From assembly GCF_001721645.1 (NCBI RefSeq), contig NZ_CP017141.1, positions 2,046,001 through 2,110,000 on the forward strand: a stretch of DNA of 64,000 nt, in the 5' to 3' direction. Source of the stretch: Pedobacter steynii (GTDB taxonomy: Bacteria; Bacteroidota; Bacteroidia; Sphingobacteriales; Sphingobacteriaceae). Positions 9,533 through 19,164 of the stretch are shown in pieces. Both the position numbers and the translations under genes were made by a program. The first letter of the stretch is position 1; every line of letters starts with the position of its first letter. The notes under the pieces were generated by a model. It was not told where the DNA came from. It saw nothing but the letters and a program-made list of their open reading frames with translations, and ran no database searches.

Positions 9533-11902
9533 ATGAAACAGGTTTTTCAAATATTTATATTGACAGCAGTCTTGACGACTGCCTGTTATCAATCTGGTCG
9601 CGCTCAGAAAAAAGCCGCTTATAAAGACCCGACGGTTGCTATAGAACTGAGAATAAAAGATCTTCTTGGCAGAATGACCCTTGAAGAAAAGGTCGGACAG
9701 TTATCTGTACTGCTTGGGTGGGATATGTATAGCAAAAATGGAAATGCAGTGGAGGCAAGTGAGCAGTTCAAAAAAGCATTGGCCACACAGCATACAGGAA
9801 TGTTATGGGCAACGTTAAGGGCCGATCCCTGGACAAAGAAAACACTGCTGACCGGATTAACCCCTGTACAGGCAGCCAAAGCCACAAATGCCATTCAAAA
9901 ATATGCTATAGAAAATAGCCGGTTAAATATTCCAATGTTGTTGGCCGAAGAATGCCCGCATGGGCATATGGCGATAGGCACAACTGTCTTCCCTACTTCT
10001 ATAGGTCAAAGCAGTACCTGGAATCCTGATCTGATTAGAGAAATGGCTGCAGTTATTGCATTCGAAGCCCGTCTCCAGGGCGCCCATATTGGTTATGGAC
10101 CTGTTCTGGATCTGGCACGTGAGCCAAGATGGTCCCGGGTAGAGGAAACCTATGGAGAAGACCCGGTACTCAATAGCAGAATGGGAGAAGCGATGGTTAA
10201 GGGTTTTCAGGGAAATAATTTAAAAAGTGGAAAGAATATTGTTGCGACACTTAAACATTTCACCGCCTATGGTGTGCCCGAAGGAGGGCATAATGGAGGT
10301 AGTGTAGCTGTGGGAAAAAGAGAATTGTTCCAGTCTTATTTACCACCATTTAAAGCCGCAGTAAAGGCGGGTGCTCAATCAGTCATGACTGCTTATAATT
10401 CTATTGATGGAATTCCTTGTTCTGCGAATCATGATCTGCTTACCGGTATTTTAAGAGATCAATGGGGCTTTAAGGGTTTCGTTGTCTCTGACTTGGGGAG
10501 CATCTCAGGACTGGTTAGTAACCACCATGTCGCAGCAAATGCAACTGCCGGGGCGGCAATGGCTATAAATGCCGGTTTGGATGCCGACCTGAGTGGTTAT
10601 GGTTATGGACCTGCGTTGATAGATGCATTTCGTAAAGGAGAAGTGAAAGCCGATGTGCTGGACACTGCAGTAGCACGTGTACTTCGGATCAAGATGAAAA
10701 TGGGACTATTCGAAAACCCTTATGTGGATGTTCAAAAAACGAAGTCAGTCAGGAATGAAACGCATATCGCTCTGGCGAGAAAAGTAGCAAGTGCTTCGTT
10801 GGTTTTGCTTAAAAACAAAAATAATGTCCTTCCTCTGAGTCATAAGCTTAAAAAAATTGCAGTGATAGGACCCAATGCTGATAACATTTATAATCAGCTG
10901 GGAGATTATACCGCACCTCAGGACGAAAATGCAGTAGTGACGGTGCTGGAAGGAATAAAAGCAAGTGTTGGTAAAGGTGTTGAAGTAAGTTATGCTAAAG
11001 GCTGTGCGATAAGAGATACGGCTTCAAACGGTATAAATGAAGCGGTTGAACTTGCCAGAAATGCTGAGGTAGCTGTTGTTGTATTGGGTGGATCCAGTGC
11101 CAGAGATTTTAAAACAGAATACCTGAATACAGGCGCAGCACAGGTGAAAGCTGCTGAAGTAACGTTAAGTGATATGGAAAGCGGAGAAGGATTTGATCGT
11201 TCTACACTCGACCTTATGGGAAGGCAAATGGAACTGCTTCAGAAAATAGTGAAGACTGGAACCCCTGTGGTATTGGTCCTGATTAAAGGGAGGCCTTTAA
11301 ATCTGAATTGGGCTGCGGATCATGTGAATGCCATTGTGGATGCCTGGTATCCCGGACAGGAAGGAGGAAATGCGATTGCTGATGTCCTTTTTGGACGTTA
11401 TAATCCTGCTGGAAGATTACCGATTTCTGTTCCAAAATCAGTAGGTCAGCTTCCGGTATACTATAACCTCAAAAAGCCGGCAAATCACAGCTATGTGGAA
11501 GTAGATGATCGTCCGTTATACCCTTTTGGCTATGGATTAAGCTATACAACTTTTGAATATAGCAATTTGAACGTCCAGGTCTCGGGAGCACAGGAGAACC
11601 TCTCTGTTAAAGTAAAACTGGATGTTAGGAACAGTGGAGAAAGAGATGGTGATGAAGTTGTTCAGCTGTATATTGTCGATAAAGTGAGTTCAGTCGTTAC
11701 TCCGGTAAAACAATTGAAAAAATTTAAGCGTGTCTTTTTAAAATCCGGACTGCAGCAGTCGGTAGAATTTGAGTTAAATGCAGAGGATCTAAAACTGTAT
11801 AATCAGCAAATGAACTGGGTTCTTGAACCTGGTGATTTTACGGTAACGCTGGGTGGCTCCTCTGAAGACGTCCGACTAAAAAGGGATTTTACAGTGCAGT
11901 GA
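9533..11902 (+). CDS. Secreted beta-glucosidase-like enzyme, GH3
   Basis: Exo-acting retaining glycosidase that cuts terminal beta-linked sugars, most often glucose or xylose. It has an N-terminal signal peptide ending near residue 24 (SGRAQKK), then the GH3 barrel with LKHFTAYG and GFVVSDLGS, whose Asp320 is the expected nucleophile. The alpha/beta sandwich carries YPGQEGGNAIADVLFGRYNPAGRLPIS. The C-terminal fibronectin-III-like domain begins after PLYPFGYGLSYTTFEYS. The length of 789 residues is standard. GH3 families differ in sugar preference, so 'beta-glucosidase' is the default name. Pairing with GH29 suggests joint trimming of one fucosylated oligosaccharide. Confidence 0.92.
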   Translation: MKQVFQIFILTAVLTTACYQSGRAQKKAAYKDPTVAIELRIKDLLGRMTLEEKVGQLSVLLGWDMYSKNGNAVEASEQFKKALATQHTGMLWATLRADPWTKKTLLTGLTPVQAAKATNAIQKYAIENSRLNIPMLLAEECPHGHMAIGTTVFPTSIGQSSTWNPDLIREMAAVIAFEARLQGAHIGYGPVLDLAREPRWSRVEETYGEDPVLNSRMGEAMVKGFQGNNLKSGKNIVATLKHFTAYGVPEGGHNGGSVAVGKRELFQSYLPPFKAAVKAGAQSVMTAYNSIDGIPCSANHDLLTGILRDQWGFKGFVVSDLGSISGLVSNHHVAANATAGAAMAINAGLDADLSGYGYGPALIDAFRKGEVKADVLDTAVARVLRIKMKMGLFENPYVDVQKTKSVRNETHIALARKVASASLVLLKNKNNVLPLSHKLKKIAVIGPNADNIYNQLGDYTAPQDENAVVTVLEGIKASVGKGVEVSYAKGCAIRDTASNGINEAVELARNAEVAVVVLGGSSARDFKTEYLNTGAAQVKAAEVTLSDMESGEGFDRSTLDLMGRQMELLQKIVKTGTPVVLVLIKGRPLNLNWAADHVNAIVDAWYPGQEGGNAIADVLFGRYNPAGRLPISVPKSVGQLPVYYNLKKPANHSYVEVDDRPLYPFGYGLSYTTFEYSNLNVQVSGAQENLSVKVKLDVRNSGERDGDEVVQLYIVDKVSSVVTPVKQLKKFKRVFLKSGLQQSVEFELNAEDLKLYNQQMNWVLEPGDFTVTLGGSSEDVRLKRDFTVQ

Positions 11903-12062
11903 ATTTAACGTGGTTTCTTCTTTTAACCTGATTTTATAACAAAGGACTCCAACTCTTTTCACCGATCAAAAAGAGTAATTCGCCGTCAAATAATTGCGCG
12001 AAACCTAAAATCTATGGATGTAATCTGTAACAAAAATTACCTTGCGCAGACTAATTGAAGAA

Positions 12063-14522
12063 ATGAAAATTATTATGAAAAAATCTATACTATTATTTGT
12101 TGGTTTAATCTTAATGCTGGGAGCAAAAGCCCAGTTTCCAATGGGAGGGACATCAGCTAAAAAGATGGTCACAGGACGGATTACCGCGATAATTCTGGAT
12201 TCAGTGAGCAAAAAACCAGTCGACTATGCAACCGTATCCTTAATAAAAACTAAAGACAATAAGTCCGTAAACGGGGCAGTAACTGATGAGCGTGGAAAAT
12301 TGAGCCTATCAAATATCAGCCCTGAGGAATATAAACTGTCTGTTGGTTTTATGGGCTATAAAACCAAAGTAATTGTGGTGAAAACCACGCCTGAGAAACC
12401 GGATTTAAATGCGGGAACAATTTATCTGAGCCCTACTGCCAGCAATCTGAAAGAAGTAGAAATCAGCGGACAAAAAGCCTTGATTGAAAATAAAGTGGAT
12501 AAACTGGTTTATAATGCAGAACAGGATATTACCAATGCAGGTGGAGATGCCACCGATGTAATGCGTAAGGTACCGATGTTGTCTGTTGATGTAAACGGAA
12601 ATCTGCAGATGAGGGGAAGTGCGGTGCGGGTATTGATCAATGGAAAACCTTCCGGAACGATGGCAAACAGTGTTGCTGATGCTTTAAAAATGATCCCTGC
12701 AGAGCAAATAAAAAGTGTGGAAGTAATCACCAGCCCCTCGGCAAAATATGATGCTGAAGGTTCAGGTGGGATTGTCAATATCATCACAAAAAAGAAATCT
12801 GCCGAAGGAACCAGCGGAAGTGTAAATGCTTCAGTAGGTACCCGCTCAAACAACGGGGCTTTTAATTTAAATGCCAAAACAGGACGTTTGTCCTTAACCG
12901 GTAGCCTGGGGGTAAATCACGCTTATCCTCAAAATTCAAAAGTGGTGTCTTCAAATATATTGACGAAAAAAACCGGGGAAATCACCAGCGTATTGCAGGA
13001 TGGATATTCTAAATGGTCGAGAGTAGGTTACAACGGTAGTGCCGGACTCGACTATGATTTCAATAATTACCATAACATCAGCACCAATGTGAAAATTAAC
13101 AGGTTTTCTAATGGCGGTCCGGGTAGTTCAGACGTGACGACGAATGGTGCCGTTCTTCGGAATATTCGCGACATGGATATGGGATTCAACAATATAGACT
13201 GGAGTGTGGATTACCGCAAAACAAGTAAAAAAGAAGGAGAAGAATTTAGCGTTTCCGCACAATTATCTGCGGGAAGAAACACCAGTGATTTTTCTAACCG
13301 GACTATCGCTGAGCTGCCTGAACCATTTGACGTAACAGAATTGGGGTCAAATACAGGAAAAAATAATGAATATACAGTGCAGTCTGATTACGTTTACCCT
13401 TTCAGTAAAACAACAACTTTGGAAACAGGCTTAAAAGGGATTTTTAGAAACATCATCAGTAATTATGGTAATGCATCACAGGATTTTGATTACGATCAGA
13501 ATGTTGGATCTGCTTATGGTGTGCTGGGCTTTAAGCTGACTAAAAAGATTACTGCCAAAGCAGGCCTTAGAACAGAATATACCAAGATAAATGGATTGTC
13601 TGGCAATGGAGCAAAATTCAATAATGACTATTTTAACCTATTCCCAAGCTTGATCCTTTCTCAATCATTAAAAGGCGCAAGTACGATTAAGGTGAGTTAT
13701 AACCGAAGAATTCAACGCCCGAGTTTGTTCTATTTAAACCCCTTTGAAAATAAAAGCGATCAGTTTAATATCATGAGGGGTAATCCTGATCTGAATCCGG
13801 AGTTGAGTGATAATATAGAGATGGGGTACTCCACTTTTATCAAAGGATCTGTGATTAACGCTTCCGTATTCTATCGTTCCACTAAGGATGTGATTGAAAG
13901 TGTTGTTACTCCTCTCCCTGTTCCTTCTGGAGCACCTCAGGCCTTCCTGACCAGTTATACCAACGTAGGAAGAAGCGAATCTTATGGTATGAACCTTTTT
14001 GGAAGTTATAATCCTAAACCAAAATGGACCTTAATGGCAAATATTGGTTTAAATACCTATAACGTGAACAACAATAGTTCTGAGAATAGTGTGAACACTG
14101 GCACATTCCTGAATTATACTGCATTTGCCCGTTCGGCTTACGCCTTCCCTGGAGGATGGAACACCGAGCTATGGGGAGTGATCAACTCTCCCCGTCGTAC
14201 ATTCCAGGGTAAAACTGATGCAATGTACTTTTACGGTGGGGCAGTGAAGAAAGAAATCTGGAAGAAAAAAGCAACGATAGGTCTGAATGTATTGAATCCT
14301 TTTAGTCGTGACCTGGTGATCAATACTGTAAATAACGGAACAAATGCAAAAGATGGTTCCAGCTATGAGCAAAAGACGAATATCCATTATCCTTTGCGTT
14401 CATTTGGAATCAACCTGAGCTATAACTTCGGTAAATTGAAATTCACCCAACCTAAAAAAGGTGTCAAAAATGACGATTTAAAGAAAGAAGACCAGGGAGG
14501 AATGGGAGGTGTTCAGAATTAG
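12063..14522 (+). CDS. TonB-dependent-receptor-like outer-membrane beta-barrel protein
   Basis: The order is signal peptide, a CarboxypepD_reg-like domain (VDYATVSLIKTKDNKSVNGA and following), a plug domain with the typical VRVLINGKPSG and SVEVITSPSAKYDAEGSGGIVNIITKK, and an outer-membrane barrel of about 550 residues of the OMP_b-brl_3 type. It is 819 residues from the ATG at 12063; ATG 12075 (MKKSILLFVG) is equally possible. It is not a SusC: there is no SusD partner. The preceding 139 bases hold an imperfect ACTCTTTT/AAAAGAGT repeat (11952-11976). The ligand is unknown; neighbours suggest carbohydrate, but these proteins also take peptides or metals. Confidence 0.85.
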   Translation: MKIIMKKSILLFVGLILMLGAKAQFPMGGTSAKKMVTGRITAIILDSVSKKPVDYATVSLIKTKDNKSVNGAVTDERGKLSLSNISPEEYKLSVGFMGYKTKVIVVKTTPEKPDLNAGTIYLSPTASNLKEVEISGQKALIENKVDKLVYNAEQDITNAGGDATDVMRKVPMLSVDVNGNLQMRGSAVRVLINGKPSGTMANSVADALKMIPAEQIKSVEVITSPSAKYDAEGSGGIVNIITKKKSAEGTSGSVNASVGTRSNNGAFNLNAKTGRLSLTGSLGVNHAYPQNSKVVSSNILTKKTGEITSVLQDGYSKWSRVGYNGSAGLDYDFNNYHNISTNVKINRFSNGGPGSSDVTTNGAVLRNIRDMDMGFNNIDWSVDYRKTSKKEGEEFSVSAQLSAGRNTSDFSNRTIAELPEPFDVTELGSNTGKNNEYTVQSDYVYPFSKTTTLETGLKGIFRNIISNYGNASQDFDYDQNVGSAYGVLGFKLTKKITAKAGLRTEYTKINGLSGNGAKFNNDYFNLFPSLILSQSLKGASTIKVSYNRRIQRPSLFYLNPFENKSDQFNIMRGNPDLNPELSDNIEMGYSTFIKGSVINASVFYRSTKDVIESVVTPLPVPSGAPQAFLTSYTNVGRSESYGMNLFGSYNPKPKWTLMANIGLNTYNVNNNSSENSVNTGTFLNYTAFARSAYAFPGGWNTELWGVINSPRRTFQGKTDAMYFYGGAVKKEIWKKKATIGLNVLNPFSRDLVINTVNNGTNAKDGSSYEQKTNIHYPLRSFGINLSYNFGKLKFTQPKKGVKNDDLKKEDQGGMGGVQN

Positions 14523-14550
14523 ATTCTGACCTCAACGATACCTGATTAAT

Positions 14551-14594
14551 AACAGCCCTTTCCGGACAGCCCGGAAAGGGCTGTTTTATTTTTT
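14551..14594 (+). terminator. Strong terminator between convergent genes
   Basis: 15-base perfect stem AACAGCCCTTTCCGG / CCGGAAAGGGCTGTT with a 5-base loop and a T-rich tail on the plus strand. It ends one base before the stop of the minus-strand gene, whose transcript would also form the hairpin but without a good T-run. Confidence 0.9.
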
Positions 14595-16217
14595 CCTGAC
14601 TGTTTTCAGAATCATCAGGTTTAAAGGATTCAGTGGATATCCACTGATGTTGTTTTGAGTCATAACGATAGACTGGTCATAGAGTATCGGAACGATATTC
14701 GCATATTCTATCACCATTCTATCCATTTGTTGGTTAAGAAGGAAGCGCTTTTTTGGATCGTTTTCATAATAGCTGCTTTCAAAAAGACGATCAAAATCTT
14801 TATTGAAGTATCCGGTATAGTTGGGGCCATCCGGGACTTTGTTTTTGGAATAAAACATGGCCAGGTAATTTTCAGCGTCCCCATAGTCGGCGATCCAGGA
14901 ACCTCTGAAAAAATTTACCGCATTTTTTGACATCATATCTCTTAAGCTTGCATTCGGGCTCACATCAACCTTTACCTTTATCCCTACGGCATTCAGCTCC
15001 CCCTGAATAAATTCCATCAGGTCTTTGTAAGTGGTAGAGGTACTGAGGGTAACTTGTGGCATACCTTTTCCATTTGGGAAGCCAGCCTCAGCCAGTAACC
15101 TGGCCGCCTTCTCCGGATTATAATGATATCCCTTTACCGCAGTGCTGTCAAATCCAGGCATGCCCTGGGGAATAAAACCTGAAGTTGCCGGGATTCCAAT
15201 ACTGTTCCTCAGGTATTTAATTAGTTTTGGCTTGTCGATGGCGTAGTTAATTGCCTGACGTACTTTCTTATATTTTAATGGCGAATTTTTGGCGATAGAT
15301 TTAGAAGTGTCAACCAGAAAACCTGCATATTCCGTACAAAGATAAGCGCCTTTCCGAAGTTTGAATTTGCCCTTGTATTTGCTGGTCATGTTCCCGCTTT
15401 TAGTTAAAATATCATCGCGGTAACTGCCGTCAACTTTATCGAAAAAATCAAGCTCTTTTTTGATAAAGTTCATAAAGGCACTCTGCTTGTCGCTAATAAA
15501 AGTGACCTTCACCGCATCCAGGTAGGGTAAAGGCTGGCCATTCTCTTTCTCCCAGTATTTTTCATTTTTTACCATGACAAGAATTTCATCTTCTTTCCAA
15601 TACTTGAATTTGAAAGGACCCGTTCCTATTGGATGACTTCGGAAATCTTTGCCATAATGCTCAACTACTTCATTCGGAACTACAGAACAGTACTGTGCAG
15701 TCAGTAAGCTGAGGAAGGGCGGAAAAGGTTTAATGAGTTTGATTTGAAAGGTGCTGTCATTTATAGCGACAAAATTATGGATATCCTTTACTTTATCACT
15801 AAAGATCCAGCTTCCTGATGAGGCAACTTTAGGGTCTATTAAACGGTTAAAACTATATACAAAATCAGAAGCGATTACCTTTCTCCCTTTTCCATCCGGG
15901 AAAATTGGGTCATCATGGAAATAAACATCAGCCCTGAGGTTAAAAGTATAACTCAACCCGTCATCAGATATTTTCCAGCTTTTTGCAATGCAGGGCAGTG
16001 TATTTAAGTTGCTGTCTATCTGCACCAGTCCGTTAAAAATCTGGTTTACCATCCAGAGCGCATTCTGGTTCCTGGCAAAGGCGGGATCCAGAGAGGTCAG
16101 GTTCTGATCAAGGTTCATATTAAACACCTTTTTCTCTTTATCAGAAGTGCCATGTGTACAAGCCGCAATGCCCAGAAGGAATAATCCGCAAAAAATATGT
16201 GTGATAATACGATGCAT
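14586..16217 (-). CDS. ABC transporter substrate-binding lipoprotein, family 5 (peptide/nickel type)
   Basis: Periplasmic solute-binding protein of the SBP_bac_5 family, which captures oligopeptides for an ABC importer. The start is set at 16217, where MHRIITHIFCGLFLLGIAAC makes a signal peptide with lipobox Cys at residue 20; the nine residues before it in the open frame look non-native. Family features include LTSLDPAFARNQNALWMVNQ near the N-terminus, HPIGTGPFKFKYWK near residue 200, and VRQAINYAIDK near residue 320. Length is 543 residues. No permease or ATPase genes are adjacent, so the transporter is either encoded elsewhere or the protein acts alone. It diverges from the small gene at 16263 across only 45 bases. 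Confidence 0.88.
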   Translation of the reverse strand: MHRIITHIFCGLFLLGIAACTHGTSDKEKKVFNMNLDQNLTSLDPAFARNQNALWMVNQIFNGLVQIDSNLNTLPCIAKSWKISDDGLSYTFNLRADVYFHDDPIFPDGKGRKVIASDFVYSFNRLIDPKVASSGSWIFSDKVKDIHNFVAINDSTFQIKLIKPFPPFLSLLTAQYCSVVPNEVVEHYGKDFRSHPIGTGPFKFKYWKEDEILVMVKNEKYWEKENGQPLPYLDAVKVTFISDKQSAFMNFIKKELDFFDKVDGSYRDDILTKSGNMTSKYKGKFKLRKGAYLCTEYAGFLVDTSKSIAKNSPLKYKKVRQAINYAIDKPKLIKYLRNSIGIPATSGFIPQGMPGFDSTAVKGYHYNPEKAARLLAEAGFPNGKGMPQVTLSTSTTYKDLMEFIQGELNAVGIKVKVDVSPNASLRDMMSKNAVNFFRGSWIADYGDAENYLAMFYSKNKVPDGPNYTGYFNKDFDRLFESSYYENDPKKRFLLNQQMDRMVIEYANIVPILYDQSIVMTQNNISGYPLNPLNLMILKTVRKK

Positions 16218-16262
16218 CAGTGTAGGAATACTAATTTTGCACAAAGTAATAAATAATTCAAT

Positions 16263-16718
16263 ATGTCTTTTTTAAATGCGGTTATAAATAAACTGGAGGA
16301 TGAAGTGCTAAGTGAAGAACTTCAGGAACGTGTAGATCTGATCCAGCATAAAATAAAATTTATGGAACAGGTAACTGTCGCCTGTCTGGATACCGAAAAT
16401 CATTTAAACTTTGATTTGGAAGGCATTATTAACGACGCAGGAGGTGTTTTACAGGCCGATATCAGTCAGGCAAGAGTTTTAATTTATCTGGAAAAGGGTG
16501 CAGGTATGTTGGAAATGATGGGTATTGTGCCTTCCTTGCTGAATAAGGACTGGCCTGCAGTAGAATACAATAGGGTATACCTTTTGGATGATCAGGCTGC
16601 GGAAGCCAGCGATGCTTCTGCCATGGTGGCTTTATTGGAGGATATCGCCGAAATGTTATATCCTGGATATTTCATTTTCGGAAATGAAGGTAAAAACTGG
16701 AGTAGTTTTGGAGTGTAA
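16263..16718 (+). CDS. Hypothetical acidic protein, 151 residues
   Basis: I do not recognise it. It is a soluble, acidic protein without signal peptide or membrane segment. It opens with a helical stretch (LNAVINKLEDEVLSEELQER) and ends with an acidic helix and an aromatic tail (MLYPGYFIFGNEGKNWSSFGV). A TAATTTTG box fitting the -7 consensus lies 23 bases before the start (16232-16239), with no clear -33 element. It ends 6 bases before the stop of the convergent FMN reductase gene. Codon use resembles that of the flanking genes, so it is probably a real gene of its own. Confidence 0.6.
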   Translation: MSFLNAVINKLEDEVLSEELQERVDLIQHKIKFMEQVTVACLDTENHLNFDLEGIINDAGGVLQADISQARVLIYLEKGAGMLEMMGIVPSLLNKDWPAVEYNRVYLLDDQAAEASDASAMVALLEDIAEMLYPGYFIFGNEGKNWSSFGV

Positions 16719-16724
16719 AACTTT

Positions 16725-17246
16725 TTAAAAAGCAATGAATTTATCCATTTGCTGATTGCTGAACTTTAAAGTATCTTCTTTAAAAAAATCATCCTGCTCA
16801 TTCAATTCCGTTTTAATAGCGGAAACATGAATTCTTAAAGGAAGAACATTTAAATGGAGGTAACTGCAAACTCCACCAAAATGATCAATGCCTCTGATGT
16901 TGCCGTATTTCCCTGAAGATATACCCACTAAGGCAGCCTTTTTATCGTAAAAACTATCTGGAAACTGGCAGGCATCAATAAAAGTTTTCAGTACCCCTGG
17001 AAAACTGCCATTGTACTCGGGGATGACGAATAGAAATTTGCTGGTTTTGATCATCAACTCCTGAACCGGTTCAAATTCAGGGCTTCTTTTTCCATATAAA
17101 TCCGATGAAATCAGGCTGTCCGGTAACTGCTCTAAACTAAATATATTTGCTTGTAATCCTTTTTCTGCTAGTGCTTTCTGGTAATATTTTGCTACTTTCA
17201 GCGTATTACTTCCAGGTCTGTTTGTTCCTGATATGATAGTTACCAT
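16725..17246 (-). CDS. NADPH-dependent FMN reductase family protein
   Basis: Flavodoxin-fold reductase of the NADPH-dependent FMN/azo/quinone reductase family. The N-terminal phosphate-binding loop is IISGTNRPGSNTLKVA (residues 4-19), and the flavin-contact motif PEYNGSFPGVLKTFIDA lies near residues 76-92. Length (173) is normal. It is cytoplasmic and probably supplies reduced flavin or protects against quinones; the substrate cannot be set. It starts divergently from parA across a 183-base intergenic region. Confidence 0.85.
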   Translation of the reverse strand: MVTIISGTNRPGSNTLKVAKYYQKALAEKGLQANIFSLEQLPDSLISSDLYGKRSPEFEPVQELMIKTSKFLFVIPEYNGSFPGVLKTFIDACQFPDSFYDKKAALVGISSGKYGNIRGIDHFGGVCSYLHLNVLPLRIHVSAIKTELNEQDDFFKEDTLKFSNQQMDKFIAF

Positions 17247-17429
17247 GTAAAAATTGTTAATAAGATGTGTAAAACACTTCTGACCTATATGCCGTATGTG
17301 TCAAATTGTTTGTATCTTAGCTAATCATTAAAATGTGCCTAAATCAATACAAAAATAGCATTTTTTATAGACTTAAATCAAGTAAACAGCAAGCCTTCAG
17401 TAAATAATTGGTAATTATTAAAAAGATAA

Positions 17430-18233
17430 ATGAGTAAAATTATTGCATTGGCAAATCAAAAAGGTGGTGTAGGTAAAACTACTTCATCTATAAACTTAGC
17501 CGCAAGTTTAGCCGTACTGGAATACAGAACTTTATTGGTTGACGCAGATCCTCAGGCAAACTCTACCTCTGGTATTGGCTTTGATCCAAGAAGTATAAAA
17601 AATAGCATCTACGAGTGTATCATCAATGATATCGAACCAATGGATGCGATACAGAAAACAGAAACCCCTAATTTAGATCTTTTGCCTGCACACATCGACC
17701 TGGTTGGTGCGGAGATTGAAATGATCAACCTGAACAACAGGGAGTATAAAATGAAGGCCGTTCTGGAGAAAATCAAGGATCAGTATGATTTTATCATTAT
17801 TGACTGTTCTCCCTCTTTAGGTTTGATTACCATTAATGCACTTACTGCTGCAGATTCAGTAATTATTCCTGTTCAGTGTGAATATTTCGCCCTTGAAGGA
17901 TTGGGAAAACTATTGAATACAATTAAAATTGTTCAGAACCGTTTAAATACTGAACTGGAAATCGAAGGTATTTTACTCACGATGTATGACGTCCGTTTAC
18001 GTTTGTCAAATCAGGTAGTAGAAGAGGTAAGAACTCATTTCCAGGAATTGGTTTTTGAAACAATTATCCAAAGAAATACCCGCCTCAGCGAGGCACCTAG
18101 TTATGGTATATCTGTTATTATGCATGATGCAAATTGTAAAGGAGCGATCAACTATCTGAACCTGGCACGGGAAATCGTCCGCAAAAACGGATTGGTAAAT
18201 GAAGTGCAGGATGTAAATACAGCAATTATATAA
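17430..18233 (+). CDS. parA: Chromosome-partitioning ATPase ParA (Soj)
   Basis: Deviant Walker-type ATPase that forms nucleoid-bound gradients and moves ParB-parS complexes during chromosome segregation. KGGVGKTT is at residues 11-18, with the ParA-specific extra lysine at position 11; DADPQANSTSG follows near 39-49, and DFIIIDCSPSLG is the Walker B region. Length of 267 is typical of the chromosomal form. parB begins 10 nt later. Together with the DUF5683 gene, dapB and lepB it forms a housekeeping block often seen in Bacteroidota. Confidence 0.95.
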   Translation: MSKIIALANQKGGVGKTTSSINLAASLAVLEYRTLLVDADPQANSTSGIGFDPRSIKNSIYECIINDIEPMDAIQKTETPNLDLLPAHIDLVGAEIEMINLNNREYKMKAVLEKIKDQYDFIIIDCSPSLGLITINALTAADSVIIPVQCEYFALEGLGKLLNTIKIVQNRLNTELEIEGILLTMYDVRLRLSNQVVEEVRTHFQELVFETIIQRNTRLSEAPSYGISVIMHDANCKGAINYLNLAREIVRKNGLVNEVQDVNTAII

Positions 18234-18243
18234 AATTATTTTA

Positions 18244-19164
18244 ATGACATCTTTTCAGCGAAAAACAGGTTTAGGTAAAGGGTTAAGTGCGCTTTTAGAT
18301 GACAGCGACTCGGTTAATCCGCCGAAAAACGGAGTAAACCCTGTCAGCGAAACCAGGCAGGAAACCAGCAATAACAGTGCTATTGGAAATATCAGGATCT
18401 CTGATATCGATACGAATCCTTTCCAGCCGCGTACTGAGTTTGATCAGGTTGCTTTAATTGAACTTTCTGAATCAATCAAAGTTCAGGGACTGATCCAGCC
18501 CATTACAGTTCGAAAACAAAGCGGAAACAGATATCAGCTGATTTCAGGTGAACGAAGACTAAGGGCCTCCAAATTGGCAGGCCTGACCGAAATTCCTGCA
18601 TATGTACGTAGTGCCAATGACCAGCAAATGCTGGAGATGGCGCTTATCGAAAATATCCAGCGTGAAAATCTGAATGCAATTGAGGTAGCCCTTAGCTTTC
18701 AGAGGATGATGGAGGAATGTAACCTCAAACAAGAGCAATTGGGTGAACGTGTAGGTAAAAACCGGTCTACGGTAACCAATTATCTTCGTTTGCTGAAATT
18801 ACCACCGGTGATTCAGATTTCCATCAGGGATCAGAAGATCTCTATGGGCCATGCACGCGCATTAATCAACGTTGAAGAGGTGGATAAACAACTTTTTATC
18901 CATCAGGAGATTATTGATAAAGGTCTTTCGGTAAGAAAAGTTGAAGAACTGGTAAGAAGCATTAACAGTGTTGAGGTAAAATCCAAGTTTCAAAGGCAGC
19001 CAAAAGGGGTGTCTTTTGAATATCAGAAATTACAAAAGGACCTGGCCTCTAAATTTGCAACTAAAGTGAAACTCAAAGTAGGGCAGAACGGTAAGGGAGC
19101 AATTGAAATTCCTTTTATGTCTGAAGATGACCTCAGCAGGATTTTAGAATTATTGGATTGGTAA
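18244..19164 (+). CDS. parB: ParB/Spo0J chromosome-partitioning protein
   Basis: CTP-dependent DNA clamp that loads at parS and recruits ParA and SMC. It opens with the ParB signature RKTGLGKGLSALL (residues 5-17). The nuclease-like domain holds DIDTNPFQPRTEFD and the CTP-binding ISGERRLRASKLAGL. The helix-turn-helix is QLGERVGKNRSTVTNYLRLLKLP near 160-182, and a C-terminal dimer domain follows. At 306 residues it is complete. I looked for parS-like 16-mers around the locus and found none I would defend. Confidence 0.95.
   Translation: MTSFQRKTGLGKGLSALLDDSDSVNPPKNGVNPVSETRQETSNNSAIGNIRISDIDTNPFQPRTEFDQVALIELSESIKVQGLIQPITVRKQSGNRYQLISGERRLRASKLAGLTEIPAYVRSANDQQMLEMALIENIQRENLNAIEVALSFQRMMEECNLKQEQLGERVGKNRSTVTNYLRLLKLPPVIQISIRDQKISMGHARALINVEEVDKQLFIHQEIIDKGLSVRKVEELVRSINSVEVKSKFQRQPKGVSFEYQKLQKDLASKFATKVKLKVGQNGKGAIEIPFMSEDDLSRILELLDW

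Noticed and set aside
11952..11976. ACTCTTTT / AAAAGAGT inverted repeat as a terminator of the GH3 gene
   Set aside because: It has no T-tract after it and the stem is AT-rich; left unassigned.
12509..12877. 122-codon frame antisense to the outer-membrane receptor
   Set aside because: Shadow of the receptor plug-domain coding sequence.
17247..19164. parS site near parAB
   Set aside because: No 16-mer close to the known parS consensus was found by eye in or around the genes.
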